NCBI RefSeq assembly: GCF_026151205.1
Contig: NC_087083.1
Span: 12,400,944-12,464,943 of the forward strand
Direction of reading: 5' to 3'
DNA from: Bolinopsis microptera
Taxonomy: Eukaryota > Ctenophora > Tentaculata > Lobata > Bolinopsidae
DNA: 64,000 nt
Part shown: in pieces, positions 12,701 to 40,489 of the stretch
How the letters are laid out: each line of letters starts with the position of its first letter
How positions within the stretch are numbered: the first letter of the stretch is position 1
Program-made: the position numbers and the translations under genes
The notes under the pieces: model-generated
What the model was told of the DNA's origin: nothing
Database searches by the model: none
Seen by the model: only the letters and a program-made list of their open reading frames with translations

Positions 12701-13300
12701 GAGTGTTTCAAAGACTGTCTAATGCTGTTGAGCTCCTGATTCGTCCTCCAGAGACTGCTTGTATTTAGCTCCTGGGGGGGGAGATTCTTCTCTATTTTTT
12801 CCATGAGATCGTTGGTCTTGGAGGAAGATTGCGCACTTACTTGAGGAGTAGATAAAGTCCTGCAGTTGCTTGTTCAACACTTTAATTCTGTCGGTTAGGC
12901 CACAATCAAGACTCAGAAACCTTTCCGTGTGAAGAGTCAACTGAAGTTTTTCACTGCTTAGATCTCTCCTTCCCAATCGACTTCAACCCATGCTGGAGCA
13001 GTGCCCTTGTCACTTACCAGTAAGTGCATGATATGGAGTCAAGGTTCTGGAATGGCAGCAATGCTGTCGCGTTTAGACTGTCAAAGTCAAAACCCCTTTG
13101 CAAGCTTTTCACCAAAAGCTGTGATGGTATTAACTTCTTTCTCTGTGGCAATAACTTTGTCCTCACACTGTCTGTTAGATTTTTTGAAGTGTCAGATGTT
13201 TCCTACACACACACACACAACTTCAGCAGTTTCGAATGTGGGGATTGGTGAAACCAACCAAAAAGGGCAGAGCCAAATGGTCCATGCTGTTGACATTTTC
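12701..13300 (-). pseudogene. LINE D ORF1, N-terminal part (unrecognised)
   Basis: The minus-strand frame at 12719-12976 is followed upstream by short frames to about 13260. No domain recognised; the sequence is polar with leucines spaced like a weak coiled coil (SLDCGLTDRIKVLNKQLQDF). Assigned to the same element because it is collinear and immediately upstream of the AlkB remnant. The true 5' end is not visible. Confidence 0.45.
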
Positions 13301-13638
13301 TGTTGATCCATTCTTAGTTTAGACATCTATGTGCCAATATTGCTTGCAACTTTACACAGTCTATCATCCATGACGATATTGACTTACTAAACATGACTTT
13401 TCGTCTTGTCCCTGTGTGAACTGACAACTTGGGGTGTTACATCACTAGTCTAACTACAAAGATTCACAAGATACATCCATTCCTTCGCTCTCTGGTCCTG
13501 GAGTGTTGGTCTTGATCGGGACTTTGCCTTTGTGTCCCGCAGGAGTGGTGGTACACCCAGAAAGACTTTCAAGAATGGCCACGTGTACATTGAAAACAAT
13601 AAACTTTATATAATATAACCAAGTCAATAAAGGTGACA

Positions 13639-14350
13639 TACTGATATCTGGATATTATCCGGTTGGAAGAGACAAGGACAAGTGAAACAAGGAAGTTAGG
13701 AGTAAGGGCAAATTTTCCGGCGTCACGCCATCTTCAGGCTAAAATTGTTTAAAATGTAATATATAATAAATGCTTCTAAACAGTTAAAATGCTAAATTAA
13801 AATTACACACACAGAATACAGTTACAATCAAATGGTAATGTACATTACATTGAAAATAGTGATGTACACACGTTTAACACTCGGTCCAAGTACAGAATAT
13901 CACGAACTCAGGTCCGTGTGCTATTTGTTTTAAAATTGTTCTTAATATGTTTGTAAAAGAAATCCCTTAAGCTTCTCGCACTCTTCTTTGTTATTGATAC
14001 TACTAGTTTAAATAAATAATGTAGAAGCGTCTGTCACTTTACGTTTAATGGTGCTATATAAATAATTCTAAAATATCGAATGAACTATCTGGTTCTATGT
14101 TATCGTGAACCTCTGAATAATAGGCAGCCAACTCATTATCAGATAGGTAAAGGCCTGTTTGACTGCTCTTCGATGCTCTGAAAATCTATCGTGTGCTGTT
14201 CTACTCTTTCCCCTATATAAAGCTCTTGACATCATTTACACGTAACTTTGTATATGCACATTTTGATTGCAGTCGTGATTTTGTTGTGATGAGATGGACA
14301 TTATGATACAGTTTGGTATGGCGCAGTGGTGGTTGTAGTGTGGTCCGGAT
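13639..14350 (-). mobile_element. Penelope-like element 3' end, inverted copy 1
   Basis: Reverse complement of the copy at 14450-15189; together they form an imperfect hairpin about 1.55 kb long with a roughly 100-bp centre. Read on the minus strand it encodes remains of a GIY-YIG nuclease (HTIDFQS..EE.SN.P, then ITKKSARSLRDFFY) and a 3' region containing CTGAAGA at 13731-13737. Multiple stops and shifts. Penelope-like retroelements typically occur as tandem or inverted partial copies. Confidence 0.75.
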
Positions 14351-14449
14351 AACATAAATCTCTGGAGAGTTTTCTACCTGGTGTGAATATGAATTTGAAC
14401 CGGTAAGTTGTGTGAGAGTGGCAAATTGAGTGACTTCTTTGGAAAATGG

Positions 14450-15189
14450 CTCGTTGATCAACACCACACGACACCACACTGCACCATACCAAACTGTATC
14501 ATATGTCCCCTCACACAACAAATCAACGACTGCAAACCAAAATGTGTCCATAACAAAGTTTACGTGTAAATATGTCAAGAGCTATATATAGGGGAAACGA
14601 TTAGAACAGCACACGATAGATTTCCAGAGCATCGAAGAGCATTCAACAGGCCTTTAACCTAACCTGTAATGCGTTGGCTGCTCATTATTCAGAGTGTTCA
14701 CGATAACAAGAACCAATATTCCTTCGATAATTTAGAAATGAACTTATATAGCACCCTAAAAAAAATACGTAACGTGACAGAACTTTACTACATTAATTTA
14801 TTTAAACCGAGTAATCAATAACAAAGAAGAGTGGCGAGAAGCTTAAGGGATTCTTTACAACATATTCAAAACAAATTTAAACAATTAGCACACGACCCTG
14901 CTGTTTAAGAAAAACAGGTAGATATTATGTAATTGGACAGAGTGTAGAACGTGTGTACATCACCATTTTCAATGTAAATTTACAATACCATTTGATGTAA
15001 CCTGTATCAGTGGTGTGTAATTTTAATTTTAGCATTTTAACTAGTATAAAGCATTTATTATTATACTAACAGTTATCACAAATTTTAGCCTGAAGATGGC
15101 GTTTGACGCCGAAAATTGCCCTTAGCCTAACTTCTTGGATTCACTTGTCCTTGTCCTCATCCAACCGGATAAATAACCAGATATCAGTA
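14450..15189 (+). mobile_element. Penelope-like element 3' end, inverted copy 2 (GIY-YIG endonuclease)
   Basis: Plus-strand reading gives HNKVYV, a stop, then LYIGETIRTAHDRFPEHRRAF (14570-14645 region). This has the YIG block, the following Thr-x-Arg and the Arg-x-x-EHRRA helix of GIY-YIG nucleases of Penelope-like elements. Shifted frames then continue with NALAAHYSE-like and LYYINLFKPSNQ-like pieces. Its 3' tail has a hammerhead-like core at 15090-15114. Decayed; the reverse transcriptase part is absent, so this is a 5'-truncated copy. Confidence 0.8.
15090..15114 (+). ncRNA. Hammerhead-ribozyme-like core in Penelope-like element tail
   Basis: CTGAAGA (consensus CUGANGA), a GGCG/CGCC stem II with a TTTGA loop, then GAAA. 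This is the order of conserved parts in a hammerhead core. The inverted copy (13714-13737, minus strand) has the same CTGAAGA and a GGCG-TGA-CGCC stem, followed by GGAAA. Penelope-like elements are known to carry hammerhead motifs. Stems I and III and the cleavage site could not be set by eye. Confidence 0.5.
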
Positions 15190-15282
15190 ATTTCAATCAT
15201 GAACTAATAAACAGCGAACTACTCCTTATTAAATAAAGTTGACATATGATACATTGCAATAATTTAAAGGAGGTGACATACT

Positions 15283-15390
15283 AATGTATCACGTGGTGAC
15301 CCCCACTGTCCGTCTTCACTGTAGAGTTTCTATCTAACGCTACAGGGAGCCGCGCCCGCGTAACTCTGCGCTGCGGGTCATACAACCGTA
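15283..15390. repeat. Structured dispersed repeat, copy 2
   Basis: Shares TGTATCACGTGG, TGACCCCCAC, TAGAGTTT, CAGGGAGCCGCGC and GGTCATACAAC with the copy at 4812-4910. The central stem is replaced by CTGTAG/CTACAG. Downstream sequence (about 15440-15570) is repeated at about 16740-16870. Confidence 0.55.
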
Positions 15391-17200
15391 TGACAAACAT
15401 GATATGCGCATTACTTAACACAATAAACCGCCGCCGGCCCAAAATATCAAAGAAACAAGAAATTTTTAATGAAACAAAAAATTTTAATTTCAGCACATTT
15501 ACAAAGATGTAAAACAATTTCATAAAATATAATGACCCCATTTGGTGTAATGACTGTTTTGTCCTAATATGAAATGGCCTACAACCAAACCACAAAAAGA
15601 TGTGACGGCGACACGTCAGATCCTCAGAGTTTTCAAGTTTACACGCCTAATGTAAAAAACACGATCTGGATGGAAATTTAAGTAAAACAAGTACATTGTA
15701 GTATAGGCGAAATCTTGTTGGCTTTCTAGCCAAAAATAATTGAGTTGCCAGCCTTGACTCTTAATGCTTATTCATAAATACCATTTGAAAGCCTTAGAGG
15801 ATGCCCTACAAGATACAAGAAGAATCCATTAGGGTATTTAGGGGCCACACTCAGATGACCACACTCATAGCCTACGAGGGTACAGAGGGAAAAAAATTGA
15901 CAGCAAATAAAAACCACAACAAATTCTTTTTATAACCCTCATCCCTGCCCCTATGATGGAGTAAGTTATAAATTATATCTGATTGTTGATATTTCATATT
16001 ATATATATTGAAGCAGTGGACAGTTTCCGTTTACCTCCTGTATGTGCTTCTGCCCAATTGCAAATTTTATTTAGTTTTCTATTGCATTTAGATGAATCTT
16101 TTTAACTAGGGTAATTGTTAATATTATGTGTATATTGTTTTGAAATTCTTCCTAGTTGCAACACTGAATAACTTTATTGTATATATACTGATGGACATTT
16201 TTATTTGATTTAGGGGCATTTAATTTAAAAAATTTTTTTACCAATCATGGCCATAGAACCTCTGTTTTTGGGGCTTATTGCCCAAATATGGGTAATATAT
16301 ATGTGTTTGATATAGCCTTCACTAAGAGTAAAGCACCTCATACGGTTTTGTGGCTGTATAGGAATTTTTGGAATTTGGGCATTTTGGGCTATTCAAAAAT
16401 CCCCAATTTTCCTCTGTTTAGTGTATGTAGGGTCTTGAAATTGGTTGATCTTGAAACCAGGTAGGGGCCTTGAAACCAGTTTATTCACTCACTCACAAAT
16501 TGCCGTCTCCATATCTACTTGAAGTGGCGAAGATTTCTAGACAAATGACATAACGATATTATTGCTGCAGCAGATAACAAATTCCAATATTATTATATTT
16601 TTCCAATACAAACGTTAGAAACCATTACATAACGAGAAAAATCAATCCTCAACTTAACTTTTTACTGTTTTAACTGATATGATGAAAAAAACTTTTAAAC
16701 GTATTTGTTACAATAATTTTCTTTAGTGTGGTGACTTTGGGGTCCATAAATATAACAATGAAACAAGAAATTTCAATGAATCAAGAAATTTAATGTTAGC
16801 ACATTTTTACAGAATAAAAAGATGTAAACAATTACAAAAATATAATGCCCATTTGGTTTATGAACTTTTTGTCCCTGATGCTAGTTTTGGTTAATGAATG
16901 ACAGGTAACTAACGTGGCAATGGGGGGAATGCGCGTGGCCTGGAAGCTTTTTTGCAAAACACCCGAAACGCTAGTTCCAGTTTAAGTTTTAGAGACAAGC
17001 CTCAGATTAGGACTAGAAACAAATTGTTAGCAGACATAGAGGTTCTGTAATACAAGCTGATAAACCAAAATGAACAACTGAGGTAGGTAGGTAGCCCTGG
17101 TGGGTGTGTAAACTGTACGGTCTCTCTTCTCCAAGATTAGCCTGCTCCTCATTTTACTGCTGTGAAGCCTAATTTCTAGTTTTTTTCAATAAATAGAATA
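15391..17200. other. Gene-free stretch with a dispersed direct repeat
   Basis: About 130 bp at 15440-15570 (AACAAGAAATTT..., CAGCACATTT..., AAAGATGTAAA..., TTTTGTCC) recurs in the same orientation at about 16740-16870. No coding sequence recognised. Confidence 0.5.
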
Positions 17201-19500
17201 GAATCTTGTCTTCTATTTCATCTCACTCTTCGAAACCTCATCCTCTACATTATCAACCTCATCATTCAACTTCATCATCTTCATCAACAACATCATACCC
17301 TGCTTCATCGTGGTGGTGTGTGCAAGATTATCCAATTATATTCAGCTTCATAAGCCTTCTGACATCGACAAATGTGAGAAAGTCTACGCTTTTAAGAAAG
17401 ATCAGGACATAGATCAGGAACAATTTAAAGGTGATTTAATCTGTTGCTCTAGTCTGAGTTTGGTTTTTGAAAGAAAAGAGCTTACTGATGTTTGACACAC
17501 TTAACAATGGGTGTCAACATATACTAAATGTACTGCTCCAAATATCCCAAAAAACCCATCAAAGACATTCCACTGCTCCCTGGTTTGATGGCGAATACAA
17601 TTGCAAGAGCCGAAAGAAGAAAGGATTAGGCTGGGGAAAAAAAAAGCCTGAAAAAGACAAGTCTCGAAATTGATCATGATATTCTTTGTTCATTTGCGAG
17701 AGCACTGTCAGAGCTTGACTCTCCCAAAAAGAAAAAACTGTTCTTCTCTAATACTTTCCAGGAAATACAAACACTCACAAAAGAGCCTTACAAATTTGTA
17801 GACACTTTCCTGATAAAGAAAAGGACCTCACTTTACCATCTTCAGAAAATCTCAGGAAACAGTAATGCCTTTAACCAGTATTTTACTGAAAAAATTAAGA
17901 AAATCCGACATCAATTTCCCAACACGACTGTGACTAATATTTCTCCAATCTTCAATGGGCCAAGGCATTATGCTGAATTTAGAAAAGCTACTATTTTGAA
18001 GTCAGAGATTGATCAAAGAATCTGGCATCAAAACCTCATCGATTGTGCCACTACCTTAAAAGAACTCTGTCAGAGCCAACCTGAGCTAATCCCCCTACCC
18101 TTTGTGATATTATCAACGTTTCTCTTTCAACCGGAAGTATGGAGGGAATCATGTAGCACACATCCTCCACGCCCCTGATCAAGGAGATTCCCTATACACT
18201 GAGAACTAAAAATTATAGACCCATCTCTAATCTTACATTCATCGTAAACTCATTGAGCGCTGTTCGTATTAAAATGCCTCAATGAACATCTAGCCAGAAT
18301 AATCTCAACATGACCACCAGTCTGTTACAAAAAGCATCACAGCACAGAAACACTCCTCATTACCTTAGGTCAATGACCTCCTCATAGCCTCTAATAAAAA
18401 ACACAGCAACAGTTGTCATATGCTTTTAGATCTGAGTACTGCATTCGACACAGTTGACCATATCAAATTGATCAATTTATTGATGTGTGAGATTGGGATT
18501 GCGGGAACACCTTGAAATGGTTCACATCCATTACATCCGTGTCGTAGTCAAAAAGTCAAGATAGGTGAACCCTAGAATCTGAAGAAATTGTAATAAGTTT
18601 TGGTGTCCCACAGGGCCTCTGTCCTTGGCCCTGGTTGTTTCAGATAATCTACATCCGCTCAATTTACTCTTCTGTAAAATCGAAGCAATTTCGATCCATG
18701 GCTTTATGTCTGAGATCACCAGATCTACAAGTCATTTTCATCTGCCACATAAATCAAGTCCTCATCGAAGACTGCCCTCCCTGTTTTAGAGAAATCGAGA
18801 CCGTGGATGACGAACCACTTCCTTCTTCTGAATCCAACTAAACGAAATATAGTTTTTGTTCAAAACGTTTATTGTCATAATTAGAAATTGGTGTTGTCTT
18901 CCTAAATCTTCTGTCTGTATAATACTTGGTTAACGTTACTAAAAACCTTGCTTTACATTGAATCCTCCTCTGACTCTTAATCTCAAATAAATAAGCTTAA
19001 AAGCTGCAAACTGCCACAAGATGCGATATTGCAAAGATGAAACCCATTCCTCTCTGAAGATCAAATGCAAATCCGGGTGAGTGGTGGGGGGGGGGGGGGG
19101 GGGACATCTCTTGTTATTAGTTCCTTGAACTACTGCAATGCACTTTACTATGGTAACTAATCATTCGTTTTGAAACAGCTACAATCTCTGCAAAAACAGA
19201 GCAATGTCGCTTAGTAAAGGTCTAAAGAGTAGAGACGAATTTGAGCCCTACATAAAAGTACTTCATTGGCTCAAGTACAAGAACGAATTTGAATTTAAAA
19301 TACGCCTGCTAACTTTCAAACTGCTCCATGGAACTAGCACCTTCCCATACATGTCAATCCTGTCAAGTAACATGATACAATCCCAGTGGTGGCAGAGATG
19401 TTCTCTTCATTTGCCCTATAAACAGTCCACCAAGACCTTCTCTTCATCGTCTCCAAGAATATGGGAACACCCTACCTCCTAATAATCAGGAAAAGTGTAA
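17200..19500 (+). pseudogene. Decayed LINE E reverse transcriptase (CR1/L2-like)
   Basis: Plus-strand pieces in shifting frames. TAPWFDGEYNCKSRKK (about 17575) lies in the region between endonuclease and RT; EKDLTLPSSENLRKQ at about 17820. RT pieces are KNYRPISNLTFIV (about 18210), a degraded fingers block near 18330, LDLS.AFDTVDH (about 18425-18460) and FGVPQG.LCPWP (about 18597-18630). The C-terminal domain is at 19204-19482, with a tyrosine- and tryptophan-rich YIKVLHWLKYK followed by KTFSSSSPRIWEH, as in many CR1/L2/Rex1 elements. The YADD box is not preserved. More than ten shifts or stops; inactive. No ORF1 recognised upstream. Confidence 0.75.
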
Positions 19501-21541
19501 ACATCAATGACTTTGAAAGGGAAAACTAAAAGCTCTGAATCTGTTAGAAAGCCTTTGATATGACTGAGTAATATGAATACATTATAGAAATTTTAAAATC
19601 TTCATCCTATAGCATGGTCAATTTTTAACGCTTTAAATCAAATTATTCTAGGCTTCTAATTTTTTTAAAGGATTGCGGGCAACATTCAAGATTTTATTCT
19701 TTCCGTGTTCACTGTGTCGGCCAATAAAATTTAGATGTAGGTCAGAAAAGGAGGCTCTATCCCGGGACACCACATTTTTTGGGTTGGCACCCAGGAGAAA
19801 GCGCCTTATTCCTTTGTATTTTGTCTCAGTATTATTAGCATTCTTCTTCCCTCTCTGTTTATTTCACCGTCTCTAGACTTGTATGTTGCCCATATAATTG
19901 ACATGACTGTATTGGGTTTTCTGTAACGTCAGTTTACTGTCTGCATTAACTTCTTTTTTTTTCTTTTTTTTTTTTAATTTTGCATTGTATAATTGAAGTT
20001 TTTTCAGATTGTTTTGTATATTTGGAGTTCTATATATTATTCTTAAGAATTTAAATAATTTATGATTTTTCATCCTATTATCATGTAATATCAATTTGTT
20101 TATCAGATGAGTCTCATACATAGATTTTCTTGTGGTCATCATCTAGTTTTGGATAGAAAACCTGCTAACCTTTTTTTGGATATCTTCTTTTTAGGTGTAT
20201 CGGCCTTACTTATCAGGATTTACTTGCAGCTTTAAACTTCCGTTTTTACACCTGTCCAAGGCGAGATGCACTGATCTCTACTGTCATTTAGGTCATCATT
20301 TACAGCTGAGCAATAAGGTTAAATTTAAATTATTTAACCTTTTGGTGCTGTATAAAAATAACAATAATTTATTATTATTATTAATAAAGGGTCTCAATAA
20401 GAGTTCTCGATTTGTAACCCGAAAGGAAATAAGTAGTGACCCTTAGTTCAGTTCTTATAAGGCTGGCAGTTTTAAGAAGTACCGTTTTTTGGTTGTTACT
20501 CAAAGTCAAAGTGACGCTAAACAGGTTTACTTTGCACGGCTATTATCTCTAAAACCTGTTAAACGAGTCAGCCTCCCCTAAATTAAGTTGAGTTAAGCGT
20601 CACTCATTTCCTAAACTAAAACACCTGGTGCCCCTGATTTCTGTTCTGATGAGAAACTTTGTTGTTCAAGTTGTTGAAGAAAACATTGAGCAAGGTGACA
20701 AATTTAACATAAGTTCGCCCAGCTTTCTTCGAACACCTGTGTTCCTCTTTCCTTTACGTTTACTGCTACCAAGCCGTAATATTTATTTACACAGTTTACA
20801 AAATGATATATGGACATGTTCATTTGAAGTTGAAGTTGAGGATATTGGTACAATATTAGCATTTAGCAGCCCTATTAAAAGGCAAGCGGGTGTAGTCAAA
20901 CTATGTAAACAGGGTGATTAGATATCGCCTAAATTCGGCCGGTACGGAATTGATTATATTTACATTTTCACACTTTAAACTTGTGACGGAGTAAATGTGG
21001 CTCCTGCTGCGAAATTTACGAATTTCCAGTTAATAGAGGGGGGAATTTTGTGTCGCTAGCCCCAACCCTGTGGAGCCACGCCCATATTTCATATCAGACG
21101 CGTATATGGAAAATTCGTATCTCAGCTTCTGAAGGGCTTAGAGGCTTAAACTTGGGCTTAAAATGACCGCAATATGCATATTTATATCATATTATTAGCA
21201 CTATGAAGGTACTGAAGCGTTTAGGGACTTAGTTATTGCCATCTACGCAGTTTGTGTAATAAAATAATATCGTAGAGCTATACGAGCATCAAATTTCAGG
21301 TATTATTGTGTTGATATTGCGGGCACACAAACAGTGGTGTTTGAGAAGGCAAAGTGCTAGGACGGTGACATATCATCGTGTTTCAATCAATGCTTTAGAT
21401 GGTGTAAGTTTGATGGTCGACTCAACTATTTCGAATTTTCTTAAATATTAAGAAGTTCAATATTGCACTATGAATAGCTCTTTCATGAATATGATATTTT
21501 TGTATTAAATTACTTCGTGATGATGGGTCTAATAAATTTAG
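19501..21541. other. Intergenic stretch upstream of the ABC transporter
   Basis: AT-rich. A short region at about 20370-20412 matches the 3' terminus of LINE C (see findings). The frame at 20628-20921 has no recognised family and no splice context. No promoter element could be assigned for the downstream gene. Confidence 0.4.
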
Positions 21542-37415
<15,874 letters not shown>

Positions 37416-37565
37416 CTGTGAATGCAAATTAAAAGCGTATTCTTTAAATTTTGTATTCAAATCTTCATCAATAGTGGTCAGGTGGCAGGATTTTGTTTTT
37501 TGACCCTGATGAAATCTGAAATCTCTAGCAACTTATTTATGAGACATATCGATTTTAAAGCTTTC

Positions 37566-37571
37566 AATAAA
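37566..37571 (+). promoter_or_regulatory. Candidate polyadenylation signal of the ABCC gene
   Basis: AATAAA about 150 bp after the TAA stop of the transporter, in AT-rich sequence. A plausible 3' end; transcript data would be needed to fix it. Confidence 0.55.
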
Positions 37572-37690
37572 AAACAATACACGATTTCAATTTTATTTTT
37601 CAAAGAGTTCTAAATTACATCGTTAAAGTTTGTTTTTAATTCTAACAGTCTCCTTAAATCGTTGTATCCTATATCTAATTCGTTGTATTC

Positions 37691-38779
37691 TACCTTACTC
37701 GGGAATATTATAGCGGGTTAATTTATGACTGGGAAAATTAATAACCGGGAAAAATATGGCGGACTTTCCCAAAACCCGCCAAATTATCCCGGTCATGTAT
37801 TTACCGGTGGCCGACCTTTCAAGTTTTTTTTCAGAGGTCAACAAATTTTCAACCGAAATTTCTGTTTTTGTTGCTTGTTAAAGAAGTTATTTCAATTTAC
37901 AGTTATTGATATTACTCAGAAATAGAAAAAAATACACGTCTATTTAAAGGAAAATAAATCTAAGCAATAATAAGTCAAATCTTCATTAAAGCGTATTCTC
38001 ATTCTCATTATCGCTAATGTCCCCGCCATTCTCATTATTCAAGAAAACAACAAATTTCAAGGATATTGAAATCCCCCTGAGCTGCTAACCGTCAAATTCG
38101 GAGTTGTATTGTTGTCTTAACAAGACTTTCATTTTGTCCGCTAATGGGGCTACTGCTCTGAAGGTCAGCCGGAGCTTAATTTCCTGCCCACCGCTTGGTA
38201 TTGGGGAACGTCTTGGCTTTGCATCTTCAACTGCTCCAGTAATCAATCCACCGTGGACCATGAAATAGTGGCACAGTTTACTCACTTCTAGCGGGATGTG
38301 GCCACAAGTTACTCTAACGGGAAAAACTCCCTCTTTCTTTAGTCTACACACTGCACACGAGAAGCGATCAATCTTTAGAGACATTATTATTATAATATAT
38401 ATATTATTATTATTTTCGTTTTCTTCTATAACATATAAATTGTTTTCTTCTCTACGATTCACTGATTCATGGGCAAGAGAAGTGAGAATCACGGTCCACC
38501 CTGAAATCTGATTTCTATAACCAAATTGTGATTTTTTAAACGAAATTATGGTAGCAACCGCCAATAAATAAATACAGCCCTCCATCCACTGCTTCAAAAG
38601 TCTTCTCTAGCACATATGAGACTTCAGGTAAAATATGATGATCACCACCCCCTTGGAACCCCATAATCTGAGTCGGCGGGTTTTTTTGTGACTGGTAAAA
38701 TTTTTGACCGGGAAAAATATGGCAGAATCTTCCAAAACCCACCACTTTATCCCGGTTATAATATTCCCGAGTAAGGTAT
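37691..38779. mobile_element. 1.09-kb TIR element (MITE or small DNA transposon)
   Basis: Inverted ends CCTTACTCGGGAATATTATA at 37693 and its complement ending at 38777, each bordered by TA, which may be the target duplication. Inside each end, about 70 bp (CCGGGAAAAATATGGC, then CCCAAAACCC and TATCCCGGT) recurs in direct orientation. One short ORF lies inside (38085-38381). No transposase recognised. Confidence 0.7.
38085..38381 (-). CDS. Small cysteine-containing ORF inside the TIR element
   Basis: The open frame extends up to 38597, but upstream of Met at 38381 it is low-complexity Asn/Ile. From that Met about 98 residues follow: SLKIDRFSCAVCRLKK, then VTCGHIPLEVSKLCHYF, a Pro/Gly turn region (PRRSPIPSGGQE) and IKLRLTFRAVAPLADKMK. 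C-x2-C plus C-x-H and a further C could form a small zinc site. No family recognised. Its place inside the TIRs suggests captured or element-encoded sequence; it may not be expressed. Confidence 0.35.
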   Translation of the reverse strand, partial: SLKIDRFSCAVCRLKKEGVFPVRVTCGHIPLEVSKLCHYFMVHGGLITGAVEDAKPRRSPIPSGGQEIKLRLTFRAVAPLADKMKVLLRQQYNSEFDG

Positions 38780-39784
38780 ATTTAATTCAACTATTTTTTT
38801 ACTAAAACATAAGTTTCGCCCTGGTTGCACGATCAATCTCCCCAGAATCGACATTAGGGACACTCTAAGTCTAACATCAGACCTGATATTTAACGTACAG
38901 ACTCGAGAGTGTCTCAAAAAAGGCAACCAAGTGATCAGTGTTAGTACCTCAAGAACGGTTTGAGAAAAGCATTTATTATTTACAGGGGCTGTATACAGGG
39001 TATGACCTCAAAGCTCCAGAGTCCGTGAACATTTTACAAACCTCAAGTTCATTCGAGTGGGGTGTGGTAGCCTCATGGCACTTTTTTTACAAATTGTCTG
39101 ACAACTCGATTATTGTTTACACTTTACGCTATCGGCTTGTTCTTCGTTCTTGGTCTCAAAGTGAAAATCGTGTGACGTTAAGCTTGGACCACCAACTCTT
39201 TTTCTTGCAAATCGTCTCAGGAGTCATGTAAATTGTAAATGCAATAAGCAATTTATTGCAATTCTCATGTGCTTATTGGGTTCTTTATTGACTTTAACAG
39301 ACCTGCTTGTTCGTTAGCATGAAGATATGGAACACAACCATACTCATGATCCCTTGGTGAAAGAGAAGAAGCAACTCATAATTTCGTTAAAGAATAGGCA
39401 TAATTCCGAAGGAGTTCATTGGGGCTAAAAATCTGGGATACGTTGTTCTGGGACAGAACGAATCAGTCTAAGTGATGAATTAAGAGGCACGGTTTAATCG
39501 TAAGCTCAATTATGCAAATCTCATGGTTAATTGCAGACAACAGTTAACAACTCGAAAGCTGCAAGCTCAGATAAGGTAGTTTCAGTGATCTGCACTCTGC
39601 AGATTATTTAGTTTAAGTAAACTCTATAGCCATACTGACCAACAGAGAAAATATCTTGAAGGGGCATACATTTTGATCTAAAAGAGGGGCTTCTTTTGAT
39701 TGGTCGGCGTTGACAGTAAGCCTTCCTTACGGTGGCTTTCGCAACGCGTCCCCATTTCCCCAACTCTTGCTGTAAATGCTGCTG
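38780..39784. other. Intergenic stretch, no gene recognised
   Basis: The frame 38938-39231 has no identifiable domain. No repeats detected apart from the microsatellite that follows. Confidence 0.4.
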
Positions 39785-39914
<130 letters not shown>

Positions 39915-40489
39915 CCTAAGTTATATACCATAAATTTATTAAACATAGATATCGACAACAGACTCCGAGAGTCTTGAAGTTCTGTTTACACCGCCCCTGG
40001 TGTAACCCCTCCGGGTTAACGACGAGGAGACAGGGGCATTCAGAGGGGCGTCTGTCTAGCCCTAAATGAAGCTTCGCCTTCGGCAGGCTTTGCCCCTTCG
40101 GGTCGTAGCATTTACATTTTTAGTATCATGGTATAGTCCTACCCATGATGAGATCTGAACACTGCCATAATTCTGGGAAAACTTAAATTTGAGCTCGACA
40201 TCGAGTTGTTTTCCATAGCTCATAATAAAATGTTTTGAAAAGAATGACATGAGACGTGGAAAGTTCGGGAATGTATCATAAAATATCCATTCTACACAAT
40301 AGCATAATTATAGGATGTTTATTGTTTATAAACAACCGTGTATTTTATAAACAACATGATATCGGGCAAGCCAGAAACACGCCTACACGCCCACATTTCA
40401 AGACGTAGCTATAATCAGGAAGGTCGGTATGAAACCAAACAAACAAGGCTCCATATTTGACGCGCAGCATAAATTGGTTGCGCGAGGAT

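Noticed and set aside
19089-19104. G-run (also 62225-62236) as functional motifs
   Set aside because: Isolated homopolymers, prone to assembly error, with no paired or repeated context.
20628-20921. 97-codon plus-strand frame upstream of the ABCC gene
   Set aside because: No recognised family, no splice signals in a compatible phase and no join to the transporter exons.
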